57,423 nucleotides of DNA from Streptosporangium subroseum (lineage in GTDB: Bacteria; Actinomycetota; Actinomycetes; Streptosporangiales; Streptosporangiaceae): NCBI RefSeq assembly GCF_900188345.1, contig NZ_FZOD01000063.1, positions 1 through 57,423 of the forward strand. Direction: 5' to 3'. The notes beneath the pieces are model-generated. The model ran no database searches and had not been told where the DNA came from. It was given only the letters and a program-made list of their open reading frames with translations. Position 1 is the first letter of the stretch, and the number at the start of each line of letters is the position of its first letter. The translations under genes and the position numbers were made by a program. Positions 1 to 10,400 of the stretch are shown piece by piece.

Positions 1-789
1 AAAGACGGCTGGGCGGTACAGCACGCGATCATCACCGTGACCGACGGGTACGGCAACCAGGTCGTGCGGGCCGAGGCGGACGCCGAGGGCGCGGTGATGA
101 CCGCTCCGCTGGCGCCCGGCGTCTACACCGTCGTCGTCACCGCGGTCGGCTACTCACCCATCGCCTCGACGGCGATCGCGACCACGTCCGGCACCGCCGA
201 GCTGGGCGTCCTCGTGCTCGCCCGGCAGGGCGGTGTGGAACTGCCGCCGCCCGGCGTGTGGACCATCGATCCCGCTCATTCGAAGGTGGCCGCGACCGCG
301 CAGCACCTCGGGCTGTCCAGCGTGCAGGGAAGGTTCACCGGGTTCTCCGGCCGGATCGACGTCGGCGCGACCGCCGAGACGTCCAGCGTCGCGGCCGAGA
401 TCAACGCGGCGTCGATCACCACGGGCAACGGCACGCGCGACGACCACCTGCGCTCGGCCGACTTCCTCGGCGTCGAGTCGCATCCGACGATCTCCTACCG
501 GAGCATCGGGCTGTCCGTCACAGGTCCGGACCGGTGGAAGCTGTACGGTGTCCTGACGATGAGCGGCATCACCCGATCGGTCGATCTCGACCTCACCTAC
601 CTCGGCACGAGCCCCGACCCGTGGGGTGGCCTGCGTGCCGCGTTCCGCGCCGTCACCGAGCTGCGCCGCGAGGATTTCGCGATGAACTACAACCAGGTGG
701 TGCAGGCCGGGATCTCGCTGATCGGGGCAACCTTGAAGGTCGAGCTGGACATCCAGGCGATCCAGGGGGAACTCGCGCCGGAGGCCTGA
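1..789 (+). CDS. YceI-domain protein with carboxypeptidase-regulatory-like N-terminus (5' end outside window)
   Basis: The frame is open from base 1, so the gene starts upstream of the window. A GTG at 37 is in frame but need not be the start. The first ~70 visible residues look like a carboxypeptidase-regulatory-like beta-sandwich (GVYTVVVTAVGYSP). From about residue 90 (WTIDPAHSKVAATAQHLG) to near the end the sequence is a YceI domain, a lipocalin-like barrel that in known members binds isoprenoid or amphiphilic ligands. The pairing suggests a larger surface or secreted protein, but no signal peptide is visible in this part. The substrate is unknown. A MarR regulator follows 129 nt downstream on the same strand. 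Confidence 0.85.
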   Translation, partial: KDGWAVQHAIITVTDGYGNQVVRAEADAEGAVMTAPLAPGVYTVVVTAVGYSPIASTAIATTSGTAELGVLVLARQGGVELPPPGVWTIDPAHSKVAATAQHLGLSSVQGRFTGFSGRIDVGATAETSSVAAEINAASITTGNGTRDDHLRSADFLGVESHPTISYRSIGLSVTGPDRWKLYGVLTMSGITRSVDLDLTYLGTSPDPWGGLRAAFRAVTELRREDFAMNYNQVVQAGISLIGATLKVELDIQAIQGELAPEA

Positions 790-813
790 TCGTTTCCACT
801 GTGTGGAGGACGA

Positions 814-858
814 CCGGCTCCGCCGAGTGGCCCGGCCGGCTCCCGGCCGAGTGGCCCG
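814..858 (+). repeat. short tandem duplication between the YceI and MarR genes
   Basis: Two adjacent copies of a 22/23-bp unit (814-835 and 836-858) start with CCGGCTCC and contain GCCGAGTGGCCCG. They lie in the 129-nt gap before the MarR gene. They may be MarR operator half-sites or simply a slipped duplication; the sequence does not decide. Confidence 0.5.
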
Positions 859-918
859 ACCATCAACACCCCAAACCGACCGGTGATCGCCGGTACCCGA
901 AAACGAAGGGAGAGGATC

Positions 919-1398
919 ATGATGACCGAGGTGGAAACGGCAGCAATCCCCGCCGACGAGCACGAAGCCTACTGTGCGCTCGAGCAACAGCTCGGCGTCC
1001 TCTTCCGGCGTTCGCGTGCGCTGTCCGCGCAGGTGGGGCGTACGGTGCACCCCGAGCTGGAGCCCGGCGCCTACGGGATCCTGGGGCGCATCGTGGAGGC
1101 GGCGCCGGCGCGTTCCAGCGACCTGGCCGCCTACTTCGGTGTCGGCAAGGCGACCGTCAGCCGCCAGCTGAAGGTGCTGGAGGAGCTGGGGCTGATCGGG
1201 CGCGAGCCCGATCCCCTGGACGGCCGCGCCCACCTCCTGAATCTGACCGAGGAGGGACGCCAGCGGTTCGACCGCGCACGGGTGGCACGCCAGGACCGCT
1301 TCTACGCCCTGCTCGCCACCTGGCCGGAGGAGGACGTGCGGTCGCTGGCCCAGATGCTGGCCCGCTTCAACGCCCTCACCGAGACGATAGCGACGTGA
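919..1398 (+). CDS. MarR family transcriptional regulator
   Basis: This is a winged-helix regulator of about 159 residues, a typical MarR length. It has an N-terminal dimerisation helix region (EQQLGVLFRRSRALSAQV), the HTH with recognition helix (SSDLAAYFGVGKATVSRQLKVLEELGLI), and the beta-wing D-x-R signature (EPDPLDGRAHLLNLTEEG). MarR proteins bind palindromes as dimers and usually release DNA on binding small phenolic or drug-like ligands. Tandem ATGs lie at 919 and 922 behind GGGAGAGG at 908-915; an upstream GTG at 883 is less likely. The target is unknown; the YceI gene upstream is a candidate. Confidence 0.88.
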   Translation: MMTEVETAAIPADEHEAYCALEQQLGVLFRRSRALSAQVGRTVHPELEPGAYGILGRIVEAAPARSSDLAAYFGVGKATVSRQLKVLEELGLIGREPDPLDGRAHLLNLTEEGRQRFDRARVARQDRFYALLATWPEEDVRSLAQMLARFNALTETIAT

Positions 1399-1402
1399 GA
1401 TC

Positions 1403-2683
1403 TCAGAGCTTGGAGGGCTCCAGCGCTTCATGATCTGCCTCGTGGCCGGGCTCTTCCCCAGGCTGCGGCGCAGGCCCGCCGGTCTGTTCCCGCGAGAGCT
1501 CATCGGCTCCCGGAACGGGACGCCGGATGAAGAGGTAACCGGCCGCGAGCATCCCGACAACGGTGATGACCAGCAGCAACAGCCGGTAGTCCAGGACGGC
1601 GATCAGGCCGGCCCCCACCGCCATGGAAGCCGTCTGCGGCACCGTGACGCTCAGTTCGAACGCCGCGAAGCTCCGTCCGAGGAGCTCGACCGGAGTGGCG
1701 CGCTGGATGGCGACCGACACGCCGACGACCATCCAGGGGACGGTGACACCCAGCAGGAACATGCCCGCCACCACAACCGCGTCGTACGGCGTCGTCAACA
1801 TCGCGCTGCACACCGCGCAGGCGACCAGGCCCCAGGCGACCAGAAGGCTCTCCCCCGTCCTGCGCATCACGCCGCTCGCCGTGGCGCCTCCGACCACGGT
1901 CCCGACGCCCATCGCCGAGCCCAGCACACCGACATATGACGGCTCATGGCCCAGGCCCACGGTGACGACCACGAACCCGATGGACTCGTAGAACCCGATC
2001 GCCAGCATGGCCAGGCCACAGGTCAGCACAAGCTGCCGAAGCATGCGGGTCTTCGCGATGTAACGGATCCCGGAGCCGACCTCGGCCACCCAGTGCTGCT
2101 CGGACGGCTGCGGGGCGGGCTCGTCCACCTTTATCGCCAGCAGTATGGCCGCCGCCACCAGAAACGTGACGATGTCGATCGCCACGAGAACGTTGGCCCC
2201 GTGCCAGGCGTAGAGCCCGGCGCCCGCCATCGGGGCGACGATCCTCAGCAGTCCGCGAATCGTCTGCAGTGCCCCGTTCGCGTCGCCCAGTAACTCCTCG
2301 GGAACCAGCCTGGGCAGGAGAGCCGCCTGGGCGGGCCCGCTGAGGCTGCCCGACACGCCGTAGGCGAACATCACCAGGTAGACCACCCAGATCCGGTCCT
2401 GCTCGGTGACCAGGATGAGCGGCAGCAGCAGTACGGGAGTCAGCAGGTTGACGGCGATCAGCAGCGGACGCCGTCGTACCCGGTCCACGATCAGGCCCGA
2501 CACCGGGAGGAACAGGCTTCCCAGGGCGAACGCGAACATGACCAGGCCGGCCGAGCTCGCGCTGCGGGTGAGCTCCTGGACCGCGATGGCGAGCGCCAGC
2601 CACAACGCGGAACTACCGAAGTTGGAAAAGGTGTCCGCGAGCAGAAACAACCTGACCTGCCGCTGGGCCAACAGCTTCAACAT
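1403..2683 (-). CDS. MFS transporter
   Basis: This 426-residue integral membrane protein has the hydrophobic pattern of 12 membrane helices. The N-terminus (MLKLLAQRQVRLFLLADTFS) and the VDRVRRRP loop after helix 2 are typical of the MFS A-motif region, in the group related to macrolide and drug exporters (MFS_3/enterobactin-exporter-like). The start at 2683 follows GAGGAG at a good distance; a longer frame upstream would overlap the next gene. The gene lies 35 nt after the ArsR-type regulator and is probably co-transcribed with it, so export of a toxic compound under ArsR control is the likely role. The substrate cannot be read from the sequence. Confidence 0.88.
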   Translation of the reverse strand: MLKLLAQRQVRLFLLADTFSNFGSSALWLALAIAVQELTRSASSAGLVMFAFALGSLFLPVSGLIVDRVRRRPLLIAVNLLTPVLLLPLILVTEQDRIWVVYLVMFAYGVSGSLSGPAQAALLPRLVPEELLGDANGALQTIRGLLRIVAPMAGAGLYAWHGANVLVAIDIVTFLVAAAILLAIKVDEPAPQPSEQHWVAEVGSGIRYIAKTRMLRQLVLTCGLAMLAIGFYESIGFVVVTVGLGHEPSYVGVLGSAMGVGTVVGGATASGVMRRTGESLLVAWGLVACAVCSAMLTTPYDAVVVAGMFLLGVTVPWMVVGVSVAIQRATPVELLGRSFAAFELSVTVPQTASMAVGAGLIAVLDYRLLLLVITVVGMLAAGYLFIRRPVPGADELSREQTGGPAPQPGEEPGHEADHEALEPSKL

Positions 2684-2718
2684 CACCGTGCTCCTCTGTC
2701 GATCTCTGTCGAGCCTGG

Positions 2719-3303
2719 TTACGAGTGACGTTCCTTGAGTTCCGCGCTCAGCTCTCCCGCGTCCTCGCCCGCCGTCGGTGTGGCGCTCAGAAAAATGCGC
2801 ACCAGCCGGGCGTCGTCCGGCCAGGACTCGGGATGGGTGAGGCGCTCGGTATAGGGCCGGAGCACTGCGAGGAGTTGCTCGGCGATCAGGTTCAGTTCTT
2901 CGACATCCACCGGCAGGGTCATCCCTCCGAGGAACGAGGCCCGGCGCCAGTCTTCGGGTTCGTCGGAATTGGACTCGGCCCATCGTGTGATCCGGTCGGC
3001 CTCACGCTCGACGAAGACCCGCTCCAACTCGTCGCCGGCCACCCCGCCCTCCACCGAGGACCAGCTCTGCTCGATGGAGGTGAGCTGCCACGGGCGCTCG
3101 CGCCGGTCCTTTCCGCTCAGCTGCTCGACGAAGCCGTACTTGGACAGCTGGCGAAGGTGGAAGGAGCAGCTGGCCTGGCTGACCTTGAGATGCCGCGCAC
3201 AGGTGGCGGCGGTGGCCGGGCCTATCACCGCCAGCAGTTCCAGCAGATCCAGCCGCAAAGGATGGGTGAGAGCCCGAAGGGCCCTGGGGTCGGTGACGCG
3301 CAT
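2719..3303 (-). CDS. ArsR-type winged-helix regulator of the MFS pump
   Basis: This is a 194-residue protein with an N-terminal ArsR/HTH_20 domain (residues ~1-80: ALRALTHPLRLDLLELLAV, then ATCARHLKVSQASCSFHLRQL) and a C-terminal helical region (~90-194) of the kind seen in regulators paired with MFS pumps. No clustered cysteine metal site is visible, so a metal sensor is less likely than a small-molecule sensor. The ATG at 3301-3303 directly touches a perfect 10+10 bp inverted repeat and has no Shine-Dalgarno. Together with the TTGACA box this points to a leaderless mRNA repressed by its own product. It is the first gene of a two-gene operon. Confidence 0.87.
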   Translation of the reverse strand: MRVTDPRALRALTHPLRLDLLELLAVIGPATAATCARHLKVSQASCSFHLRQLSKYGFVEQLSGKDRRERPWQLTSIEQSWSSVEGGVAGDELERVFVEREADRITRWAESNSDEPEDWRRASFLGGMTLPVDVEELNLIAEQLLAVLRPYTERLTHPESWPDDARLVRIFLSATPTAGEDAGELSAELKERHS

Positions 3304-3353
3304 ATTCCAAAGATGTCTTTGGAATATAAAAATGTCAAGGATGTCTTTGGAAT
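3304..3353 (-). promoter_or_regulatory. ArsR-MFS promoter with overlapping operator
   Basis: A perfect inverted repeat ATTCCAAAGA-TG-TCTTTGGAAT spans 3304-3325. A second half-site, GATGTCTTTGGAAT, at 3340-3353 repeats 3312-3325 exactly, 28 bp away. Between them, on the minus strand, TTGACA (3338-3333) is a perfect -35 box. Seventeen bases on, CATCTT (3315-3310) is a fair -10, which places the transcript start at about 3303, the A of the regulator's ATG. The inverted repeat therefore covers the -10 and +1 positions. Operator function is inferred from geometry. Confidence 0.75.
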
Positions 3354-3556
3354 GTGTGCCTCACGACCCCGGAGGCCCGCAATCCCGGAGACGCGGATCA
3401 CTCTCGCCCGCCGGCAGAGCCGCCGGCCTTCGTTCGACCCGGCGACCTGCATGGCAGCCCTCTTCCGGCGGCGTCGACGTACCGGCCCCGGCGATAAGCC
3501 GCATGAGATTGAGGCTTTTGTCCGCGAAATAAGCGTTCAACCGTAAGGTGACTTCG

Positions 3557-5239
<1,683 letters not shown>

Positions 5240-5242
5240 GCG

Positions 5243-8053
5243 GTGCGGTTCGACGTGCTGGGACCGTTGCGGGTCCTTGAGGGCGAGCACGACCTGACGC
5301 CCGGTCCCGCCAAGCACCGCACGTTGCTGGCCGCCCTGCTGCTGCGACCGGGACGGCCGCTGACCGTCGACCGGCTGATCGCCGAGGTGTGGGGCGAGGA
5401 GCCGCCCGCATCGGCCGAGGCGGTGCTCCGGGTATACGTGAGCGCGCTGCGCAAGGTGGTGGACGGGATCCGCACCGTGCCAGGCGGCTATCTCCTCGAC
5501 GTCGATCCCGACCAGGTGGACGCGTACAGGTTCGAGCGCCTGGTGGCCGCGGGCCGGCGGACCAGGGACGCCGGCAGGACCGCCGAGGCGGCCGACGACC
5601 TGCGTGCCGCCCTGGCACTCTGGCGAGGGCCCGCGCTGGCCGGCATCGACTCGGGCGAGCTGCGGCGGGCGCATGCCGTACCGCTGGAGGAGCTGCGGCT
5701 GACCGCGCTTGAGGAGCGCGTCGCGCTGGATCTGGCGCTCGGCCGTGGCGGGGAGGTGGCCGGGGAGCTGCGCGCGCTCGTGGCGGCCCACCCGTTGCGG
5801 GAGCGGGCATGGGGGCAGCTCATGCTGGCGCTCGACCAGGTGGGACGCCGGTCGGAGGCGCTGGGCGCCTACCGGGAGGTGCGGCGGCTGCTGGTCGACG
5901 AGCTCGGCCTCGAACCGGGGGCCGAGCTGCGGGAGGCGCATGAGCGCGTGCTGTCGGGAGGAGCGCCCTCGCGGACCGTGCCGAACGAGACGCCGCCCGA
6001 CATCGTCGACTTCACCGGACGCGAGCGCGTGCTGGACTGGATCCGCCGGTCCGTGCCCCCCGCGGGGACCCCTCCCGTCCACCTGGTGCTGCACGGTCCG
6101 GCGGGATCGGGCAAGTCCGCGGTGGCGATCCACGCGGCCACCGCGCTCGACTTCCCCGACGGACGGCTTTACGCCTCGCTGAGGGCCAGGACGCCGGGCG
6201 CGATGCTGGAGGACCTGCTGCGCTCGCTCGGGTGCCCGGAGGGAGCCGTACTCGCCGACCTGGACGAACGGATCCGCCTCTACCGCAGCATGGTGAGCGG
6301 GCGGCGGCTGCTGGTGGTGCTGGACGACGCGGCGGACGAGGCCCAGGTCCGCCCGCTGCTGCCCACCGGGCCCGGCTGCCTGACGCTGGTGACCAGCCGC
6401 TCGCCGCTGTCCGGGCTGGAGGCCGCGCGCGCCTGCGAGATCGGCGTGTTCGATCCCGGAGAGTCCGTGGCGATGCTGGCCAGGGTGGCGGGTGAGCGGC
6501 GCGTCCGGGCCGAGCCGCAGGCGGCCGCGCGGATCGCGATGCTGTGCGGCGGGCTGCCGCTGGCGCTCAGGATCGCGGGGTCCAGACTGGCGCGGCGACC
6601 GAGCTGGACGCTGGAGCACCTGGCGGGACGCCTGGAGGACGAGCGCGTCCGTCTCGACGAGCTCAGCGCGGGAGATCTGACCGTGCGGAGCAGCCTGGCG
6701 CTCGGCTACCGCGCGCTCTCGGACCCCGAACGCCTGCTGCTGCGCCGCCTCGGCGCGCTGTCCGCGCCCGACTTCGCCCCGTGGGCGGCCGCCGCCGTCC
6801 TCGGCGCACCCGCCGACCGGCTGCTGGAGTCACTGGCCGAGGCGGGCCTGCTGCAGGCGCGCGGGCTCGACGCGACCGGCCAGGAGAGGTATGGCTGGCA
6901 CGACCTGACCAGGCTCTACGCCGCCGAGCGCCTGGCCGATGAGGAGGGTCCGCCCGCCCGGGCGCTCGCCGCCGCCGCCCGGGAGATTCTCGACCGCACC
7001 CGCCGGGCCAGGGCGCTGCTCCTGCCCGCCGAGCCCGGCTCGGGCCAGACCCTGGTTCGTACGGCGGAGCAGGCCATCGCCCTGGAGACCACGCAGCTGA
7101 GGGAGTCGGCCCGCCGGCTGGCCGTCGAACGGGGGTTCCTGGTCGCGACCGTCGCCGACTTCCAGCGGACCGGCCTGGACGAGGCGGCCTGGCGGCTGGC
7201 CTTCTACCTGACACCCTTCTTCGAGCTCGGCGCGCACCGCGAGGACTGGCGCCAGACCGTGGATCTCGGCCTGCGGTCCGCGCGGCGCATGGGCCACCGC
7301 CACGGTGAGGTGCTGCTGCTGCGGTCCCTGGCCGATCTGCACCGCGCGGAGGGACGTCTCACGGAGGCGGCCGAAGCCCTCCACCGGGCGCTTCCGCTGG
7401 CGGAGGCGGGCGAGGTGGCCCGCATCCGGCACCGCCTCGGCCTGGTCCACCTCGCCCAGGGGCGGTTGTCGGAAGCGGGGGCCTGCTTCGTGGCCTGCCT
7501 GGCCGCGTTCTCGGCGGCGGGCGACCAGCGGGGCAGGGCCGACGCGCTGCGCGCCCTCGGCGGGTTGCGGCGCGCCGAAGACCTGCTCGTCAGGAGTCTG
7601 GAGGCCTACCGCGAGTTGGGCGATCCGCGCGGCGAGGCGGCCGTCTCGTTCGACCTCGCCGGGCTCCATGTGGACCAGCGGCGGCCTTCCGAGGCGCGTC
7701 AGCGGGCCGAACGCGGCCTCGGCCTGGTCAGGCGGCTGGGAGATCGACTGCCCGAGGCCGCGGGGCTGGTGGTCCTGGCCAGGGTGGCCCTGGCGGAGGG
7801 CCGGCCCGACGTCGCCCGCGGGGCCGCCGAGGAGGCGCTCGGGACGTTCCGCGAGTACGCGGACCGCGGGGGCGCCGCGCAGGCGTCGCTGACCCTGGCC
7901 GCGGCCTTCCTCGACCTTGATGAGGTGGATGGGGCGGTTGATGCCGTGACACGTGCTGTGGGAGAGTTCAACGCTCTCGGCGACCGGCGAGGTCTCGCCA
8001 GGGCCGAAGAGCTCGCCAACGAGGCGCGGCGGCGGCGTGGCCTGCGCATATAG
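5243..8053 (+). CDS. AfsR/SARP family regulator (SARP-NB-ARC-TPR)
   Basis: This 936-residue regulator contains an OmpR-like winged helix (~1-90, MRFDVLGPLRVLEGEHDLTP), a bacterial transcriptional activation domain (~95-240), an NB-ARC ATPase (~255-520) with P-loop HGPAGSGKS near 284-292, Walker B LLVVLDDA and GLPLAL, and C-terminal TPR repeats (~640-936). This is the full architecture of AfsR, a pathway-spanning activator of secondary metabolism that AfsK-type kinases phosphorylate. The GTG start at 5243 is 3 nt after the kinase stop. No biosynthetic cluster is present, so its target lies elsewhere or is the pair of secreted-protein genes just downstream. Confidence 0.9.
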   Translation: MRFDVLGPLRVLEGEHDLTPGPAKHRTLLAALLLRPGRPLTVDRLIAEVWGEEPPASAEAVLRVYVSALRKVVDGIRTVPGGYLLDVDPDQVDAYRFERLVAAGRRTRDAGRTAEAADDLRAALALWRGPALAGIDSGELRRAHAVPLEELRLTALEERVALDLALGRGGEVAGELRALVAAHPLRERAWGQLMLALDQVGRRSEALGAYREVRRLLVDELGLEPGAELREAHERVLSGGAPSRTVPNETPPDIVDFTGRERVLDWIRRSVPPAGTPPVHLVLHGPAGSGKSAVAIHAATALDFPDGRLYASLRARTPGAMLEDLLRSLGCPEGAVLADLDERIRLYRSMVSGRRLLVVLDDAADEAQVRPLLPTGPGCLTLVTSRSPLSGLEAARACEIGVFDPGESVAMLARVAGERRVRAEPQAAARIAMLCGGLPLALRIAGSRLARRPSWTLEHLAGRLEDERVRLDELSAGDLTVRSSLALGYRALSDPERLLLRRLGALSAPDFAPWAAAAVLGAPADRLLESLAEAGLLQARGLDATGQERYGWHDLTRLYAAERLADEEGPPARALAAAAREILDRTRRARALLLPAEPGSGQTLVRTAEQAIALETTQLRESARRLAVERGFLVATVADFQRTGLDEAAWRLAFYLTPFFELGAHREDWRQTVDLGLRSARRMGHRHGEVLLLRSLADLHRAEGRLTEAAEALHRALPLAEAGEVARIRHRLGLVHLAQGRLSEAGACFVACLAAFSAAGDQRGRADALRALGGLRRAEDLLVRSLEAYRELGDPRGEAAVSFDLAGLHVDQRRPSEARQRAERGLGLVRRLGDRLPEAAGLVVLARVALAEGRPDVARGAAEEALGTFREYADRGGAAQASLTLAAAFLDLDEVDGAVDAVTRAVGEFNALGDRRGLARAEELANEARRRRGLRI

Positions 8054-8130
8054 CGCACTATGCGGATCCTGAAGGTGACTCGCCTACGGTCGTGCTCGAT
8101 TCGATCCACGAGAGGCAGAGGTGGGACGGG

Positions 8131-8745
8131 ATGCGAAGAGGGATCACGCCCGTGACGGCGGTCGTACTGGTGGCCGTGCTGACAGGCTGCGGGATTCTGC
8201 CGGACCGGCAGGGCGGCGGCGGTGAGGAGAGGCAGGCCGCCTCCCAGTCGCAGGCTGTCTCCCCGCCGCAGGCGGTCCCTCAGCCGCAGACGGAGGAGCC
8301 GGCCGCCATGGTCAAGGTAACCGCCGCGGCCGAAGAGCTCGGGGCGATCGCCAGCCGCAAGGTCTCGCACGGGGGCAGCAACCTGCGCGTCGACATCACC
8401 GGCCTCAGGCGGCAGGGAAAGATCGCCACGCTGACCTGGACCGTCGCCAACCTCGACGAGCGCACCGACACCTGGTACCTGGGCTCCCGCCTGAGCAGCG
8501 CAGGCCTGGATATCACCGTCTCGGGTGTCTCGTTGATCGACCCGGTCAACGGCAGGCGCTACCGCGTCGCCCGCAACGGCACCGACGAGGACGCCAAGTG
8601 CGTGTGCAGCAATGGCAGCGAGACCATCAAGGGCGGCAGCTCGCTTGAGCTGTACGCGGTCTACGGAGCGCCGCCCGCCGATGTCACGAAGGTCAACGTC
8701 GAGTTCCCCAACCTGGGGGTGTTCACCGATGTCCCGATCTCCTGA
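8131..8745 (+). CDS. putative lipoprotein of unknown function
   Basis: This protein of about 204 residues starts at ATG 8131 behind GAGGTGGGACGGG. It has a short signal peptide with a lipobox (VLVAVLTGC), so Cys is probably lipidated and the protein anchored outside the membrane. A Gln/Pro/Ser-rich spacer follows, then a beta-rich domain (SNLRVDITGLRRQGKIATLT, TDTWYLGSRLSS) with two cysteines close together (KCVCSNG). I do not recognise the family; the domain resembles the DUF4352-like immunoglobulin-type folds of Gram-positive lipoproteins. It overlaps the OmpA-type gene by 17 nt, so the two are co-expressed and may act together. Confidence 0.75.
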   Translation: MRRGITPVTAVVLVAVLTGCGILPDRQGGGGEERQAASQSQAVSPPQAVPQPQTEEPAAMVKVTAAAEELGAIASRKVSHGGSNLRVDITGLRRQGKIATLTWTVANLDERTDTWYLGSRLSSAGLDITVSGVSLIDPVNGRRYRVARNGTDEDAKCVCSNGSETIKGGSSLELYAVYGAPPADVTKVNVEFPNLGVFTDVPIS

Positions 8746-9310
8746 GCGGACCGCGGCGATCCTGGTCACGGTCGCCCTGATGGTCGGGTCCGGCCAGACC
8801 GCCCGGGCCGATCCCACATCCCCGCCCGGCACCGCCCCGGTCGACGCGGCCTTCACCGTCGAGGATCTGGTGTTCCCCGTCGAGGACATCGTCCCCGAGA
8901 CCGAGTCCATGGACGGCACGGAGAGCGAGTCCAAGAGGGGCGAGGAGATCACCGTGGGGCTCACCAGCGACGTGCTGTTCGCGCTGGACAGGGCCGTGCT
9001 GACGCCGCAGGCACGGCAGCGGCTGCAGCGGGTCGTCGCGAAGGTGCGGGCCGAGTCCGTGGGCGGGGCGGTCAGGATCGAGGGGCACACCGACGACCAG
9101 GGCAGCGACGCCTACAACGACGCGCTCTCCCTCAAGCGGGCGCAGGCCGTACGGCAGGCCCTCCAGGGGAAGCTGCCGGACGTGACCCTCCAGGCCAGTG
9201 GCTACGGCGAGAGACGCCCCAAGCTGCCCAACATCGTCCAGGGAAAGCCCGTGAAGGAGAACCGGGCGAGGAACCGGCGAGTCGAGATCGTCTTCAACGC
9301 CAAGCAGTGA
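8729..9310 (+). CDS. OmpA-family (OmpA_C) secreted protein
   Basis: This 193-residue protein has an N-terminal signal peptide (AAILVTVALMVGSGQTARA), an acidic linker, and an OmpA-like peptidoglycan-binding domain in the C-terminal ~110 residues (SDVLFALDRAVLTPQARQRL, IEGHTDDQGSDAYNDALSLKRAQAV, ERRPKLPN...ENRARNRRVEI). The TDDxG and NRRVEI signatures needed for diaminopimelate binding are present. ATG 8729 lies inside the end of the lipoprotein gene. In actinobacteria such proteins hold partners to the wall, so a lipoprotein/OmpA pair downstream of a kinase-regulator pair suggests an envelope role. That role is inference. Confidence 0.88.
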   Translation: MSRSPERTAAILVTVALMVGSGQTARADPTSPPGTAPVDAAFTVEDLVFPVEDIVPETESMDGTESESKRGEEITVGLTSDVLFALDRAVLTPQARQRLQRVVAKVRAESVGGAVRIEGHTDDQGSDAYNDALSLKRAQAVRQALQGKLPDVTLQASGYGERRPKLPNIVQGKPVKENRARNRRVEIVFNAKQ

Positions 9311-9371
9311 TCTCCGCCGGCTTCGGCGACGACGCGGGGAGCATCTGGGAGCGCCCGCCGTCCTGACGGAA

Positions 9372-9409
9372 ACGACCGCGGCCGGGGGGATGCCCCGTAC
9401 CGCGGTCGT
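9372..9409. terminator. terminator hairpin after the OmpA gene
   Basis: A perfect 10-bp inverted repeat, ACGACCGCGG (9372-9381) and CCGCGGTCGT (9400-9409), with an 18-nt loop lies 62 nt after the OmpA stop and before the convergent gene ending at 9462. There is no strong U-tract, as is usual in high-GC actinobacteria, so it can serve both directions. Confidence 0.7.
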
Positions 9410-9461
9410 CGTGAAAGCGCTCGAAGGGAACGAATTCAGAGAGGTGGAGCCGGAACGGGCG

Positions 9462-10400
9462 TCACTCCGGGGTCGGCCCGGAGGTCGGCGTCGTCGGGGT
9501 CTCCGTGGGCTCCGGGGTCTCTGTGGGGTCCGGAGTCTCTGTGGGGCCCGGCGTTTCCGTGGGCGGCGTCGGGAGATCTGTGGGGCCCGGCGTTTCCGTG
9601 GGCGGCGTCGGGAGATCTGTGGGGTCCGGGGTCTCCGTGGGCGGCGTCGGAAGGTCCGTGGGGATCGGGGTCTCCGGGGGCGGCGTCGGAAGGTCCGTGG
9701 GCGTCGGGACGGGCGGGGTGGGGCAGATGGCGGGAGTGCGCCACCGGGTGCCCGGCCGCCACTGCTTGGAGGACAACCAGCTGTCGCCGCGCCAGAAGCT
9801 CCTGTTGGGCCGCGACAGATCGAAGACGTAGGCGACCGTCGCCGTCTCGCCCACGGTCGTGGCGGTCACCGTCACCCAGTCGCCCTGCCTGACCTCGTTA
9901 CCCCGCCGGCCGGTGAGGGTGCGGGTGGTGTCGCTGATCGCGTACACCTTCTCGAAGCCGTCCTGGCTTTTCACCGTGATCGAGTCCTGCGCCAGAACGG
10001 TCGCCTCCCCTGTCTGGGCGAACACCGTGAAGCCGCAGCCGTCCTTCGCCGGCAGGACGAGCTCGCCGTGCAGCGTGCCGGGGAACGCCAGCGGGGGGAC
10101 GCGGGGTGGTACCGCCGGAGTGGTCGGAGTCGGGGTCGGGGTCGGAGTGAGCGTCGGTACGGGAGTCTCGGTGGGCGTCTCGGTCACCGTCACGCTGGGA
10201 ACCGGTGTCTCCGGGTCCGTCGGGATGGGCGTCGGGGATGCCGCTGACGCCGCGGACATCCCGATACCGCCCGACGCCACCAGCACGACGGCGGTGGCGA
10301 AGACGAATGGGCGTGGGATGCGTCGGCGTGGCCCTCCCGACCCGCTCGACAACAATTCGTTCGGCTCATCAGAGTTTCCTGGCGTCACCATGTTCTCCAT
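9462..10400 (-). CDS. secreted Pro/Thr-rich repeat protein with DUF5666-like core
   Basis: This is a 312-residue product if it starts at ATG 10400; ATG 10391 is an alternative and the Shine-Dalgarno is weak for both. An N-terminal basic segment and hydrophobic stretch (FVFATAVVLVASGGIGMSAA) act as signal peptide or anchor. Two Pro/Thr-rich stretches flank a beta-barrel-like domain of ~90 residues (AQDSITVKSQDGFEKVYAI...VRQGDWVTVTATTVG) of the DUF5666/OB-fold type. The C-terminal ~95 residues are PTDLPTPPTETP repeats resembling wall-spanning or O-glycosylated linkers. It ends with no sorting signal. The function is unknown. Confidence 0.75.
   Translation of the reverse strand: MENMVTPGNSDEPNELLSSGSGGPRRRIPRPFVFATAVVLVASGGIGMSAASAASPTPIPTDPETPVPSVTVTETPTETPVPTLTPTPTPTPTTPAVPPRVPPLAFPGTLHGELVLPAKDGCGFTVFAQTGEATVLAQDSITVKSQDGFEKVYAISDTTRTLTGRRGNEVRQGDWVTVTATTVGETATVAYVFDLSRPNRSFWRGDSWLSSKQWRPGTRWRTPAICPTPPVPTPTDLPTPPPETPIPTDLPTPPTETPDPTDLPTPPTETPGPTDLPTPPTETPGPTETPDPTETPEPTETPTTPTSGPTPE
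9538..9693 (-). repeat. 39-bp coding tandem repeat (PTDLPTPPTETPx)
   Basis: Four consecutive 39-bp units lie at 9538-9576, 9577-9615, 9616-9654 and 9655-9693. The first two are identical and the others diverge by a few bases. Each encodes a 13-residue PTETPxPTDLPTP-type unit in the C-terminal stalk of the secreted protein. A 15-18 bp degenerate version (ETPxPT) continues at 9490-9537. Confidence 0.85.

Noticed and set aside
883..918. GTG 883 as start of the MarR gene
   Set aside because: The extra residues are a basic, poorly conserved-looking stretch that includes the Shine-Dalgarno of ATG 919/922.
9538..9693. Regular 39-bp repeats resembling a CRISPR or VNTR array
   Set aside because: The units are adjacent without spacers and in frame in a Pro/Thr-rich protein; no cas genes are near.
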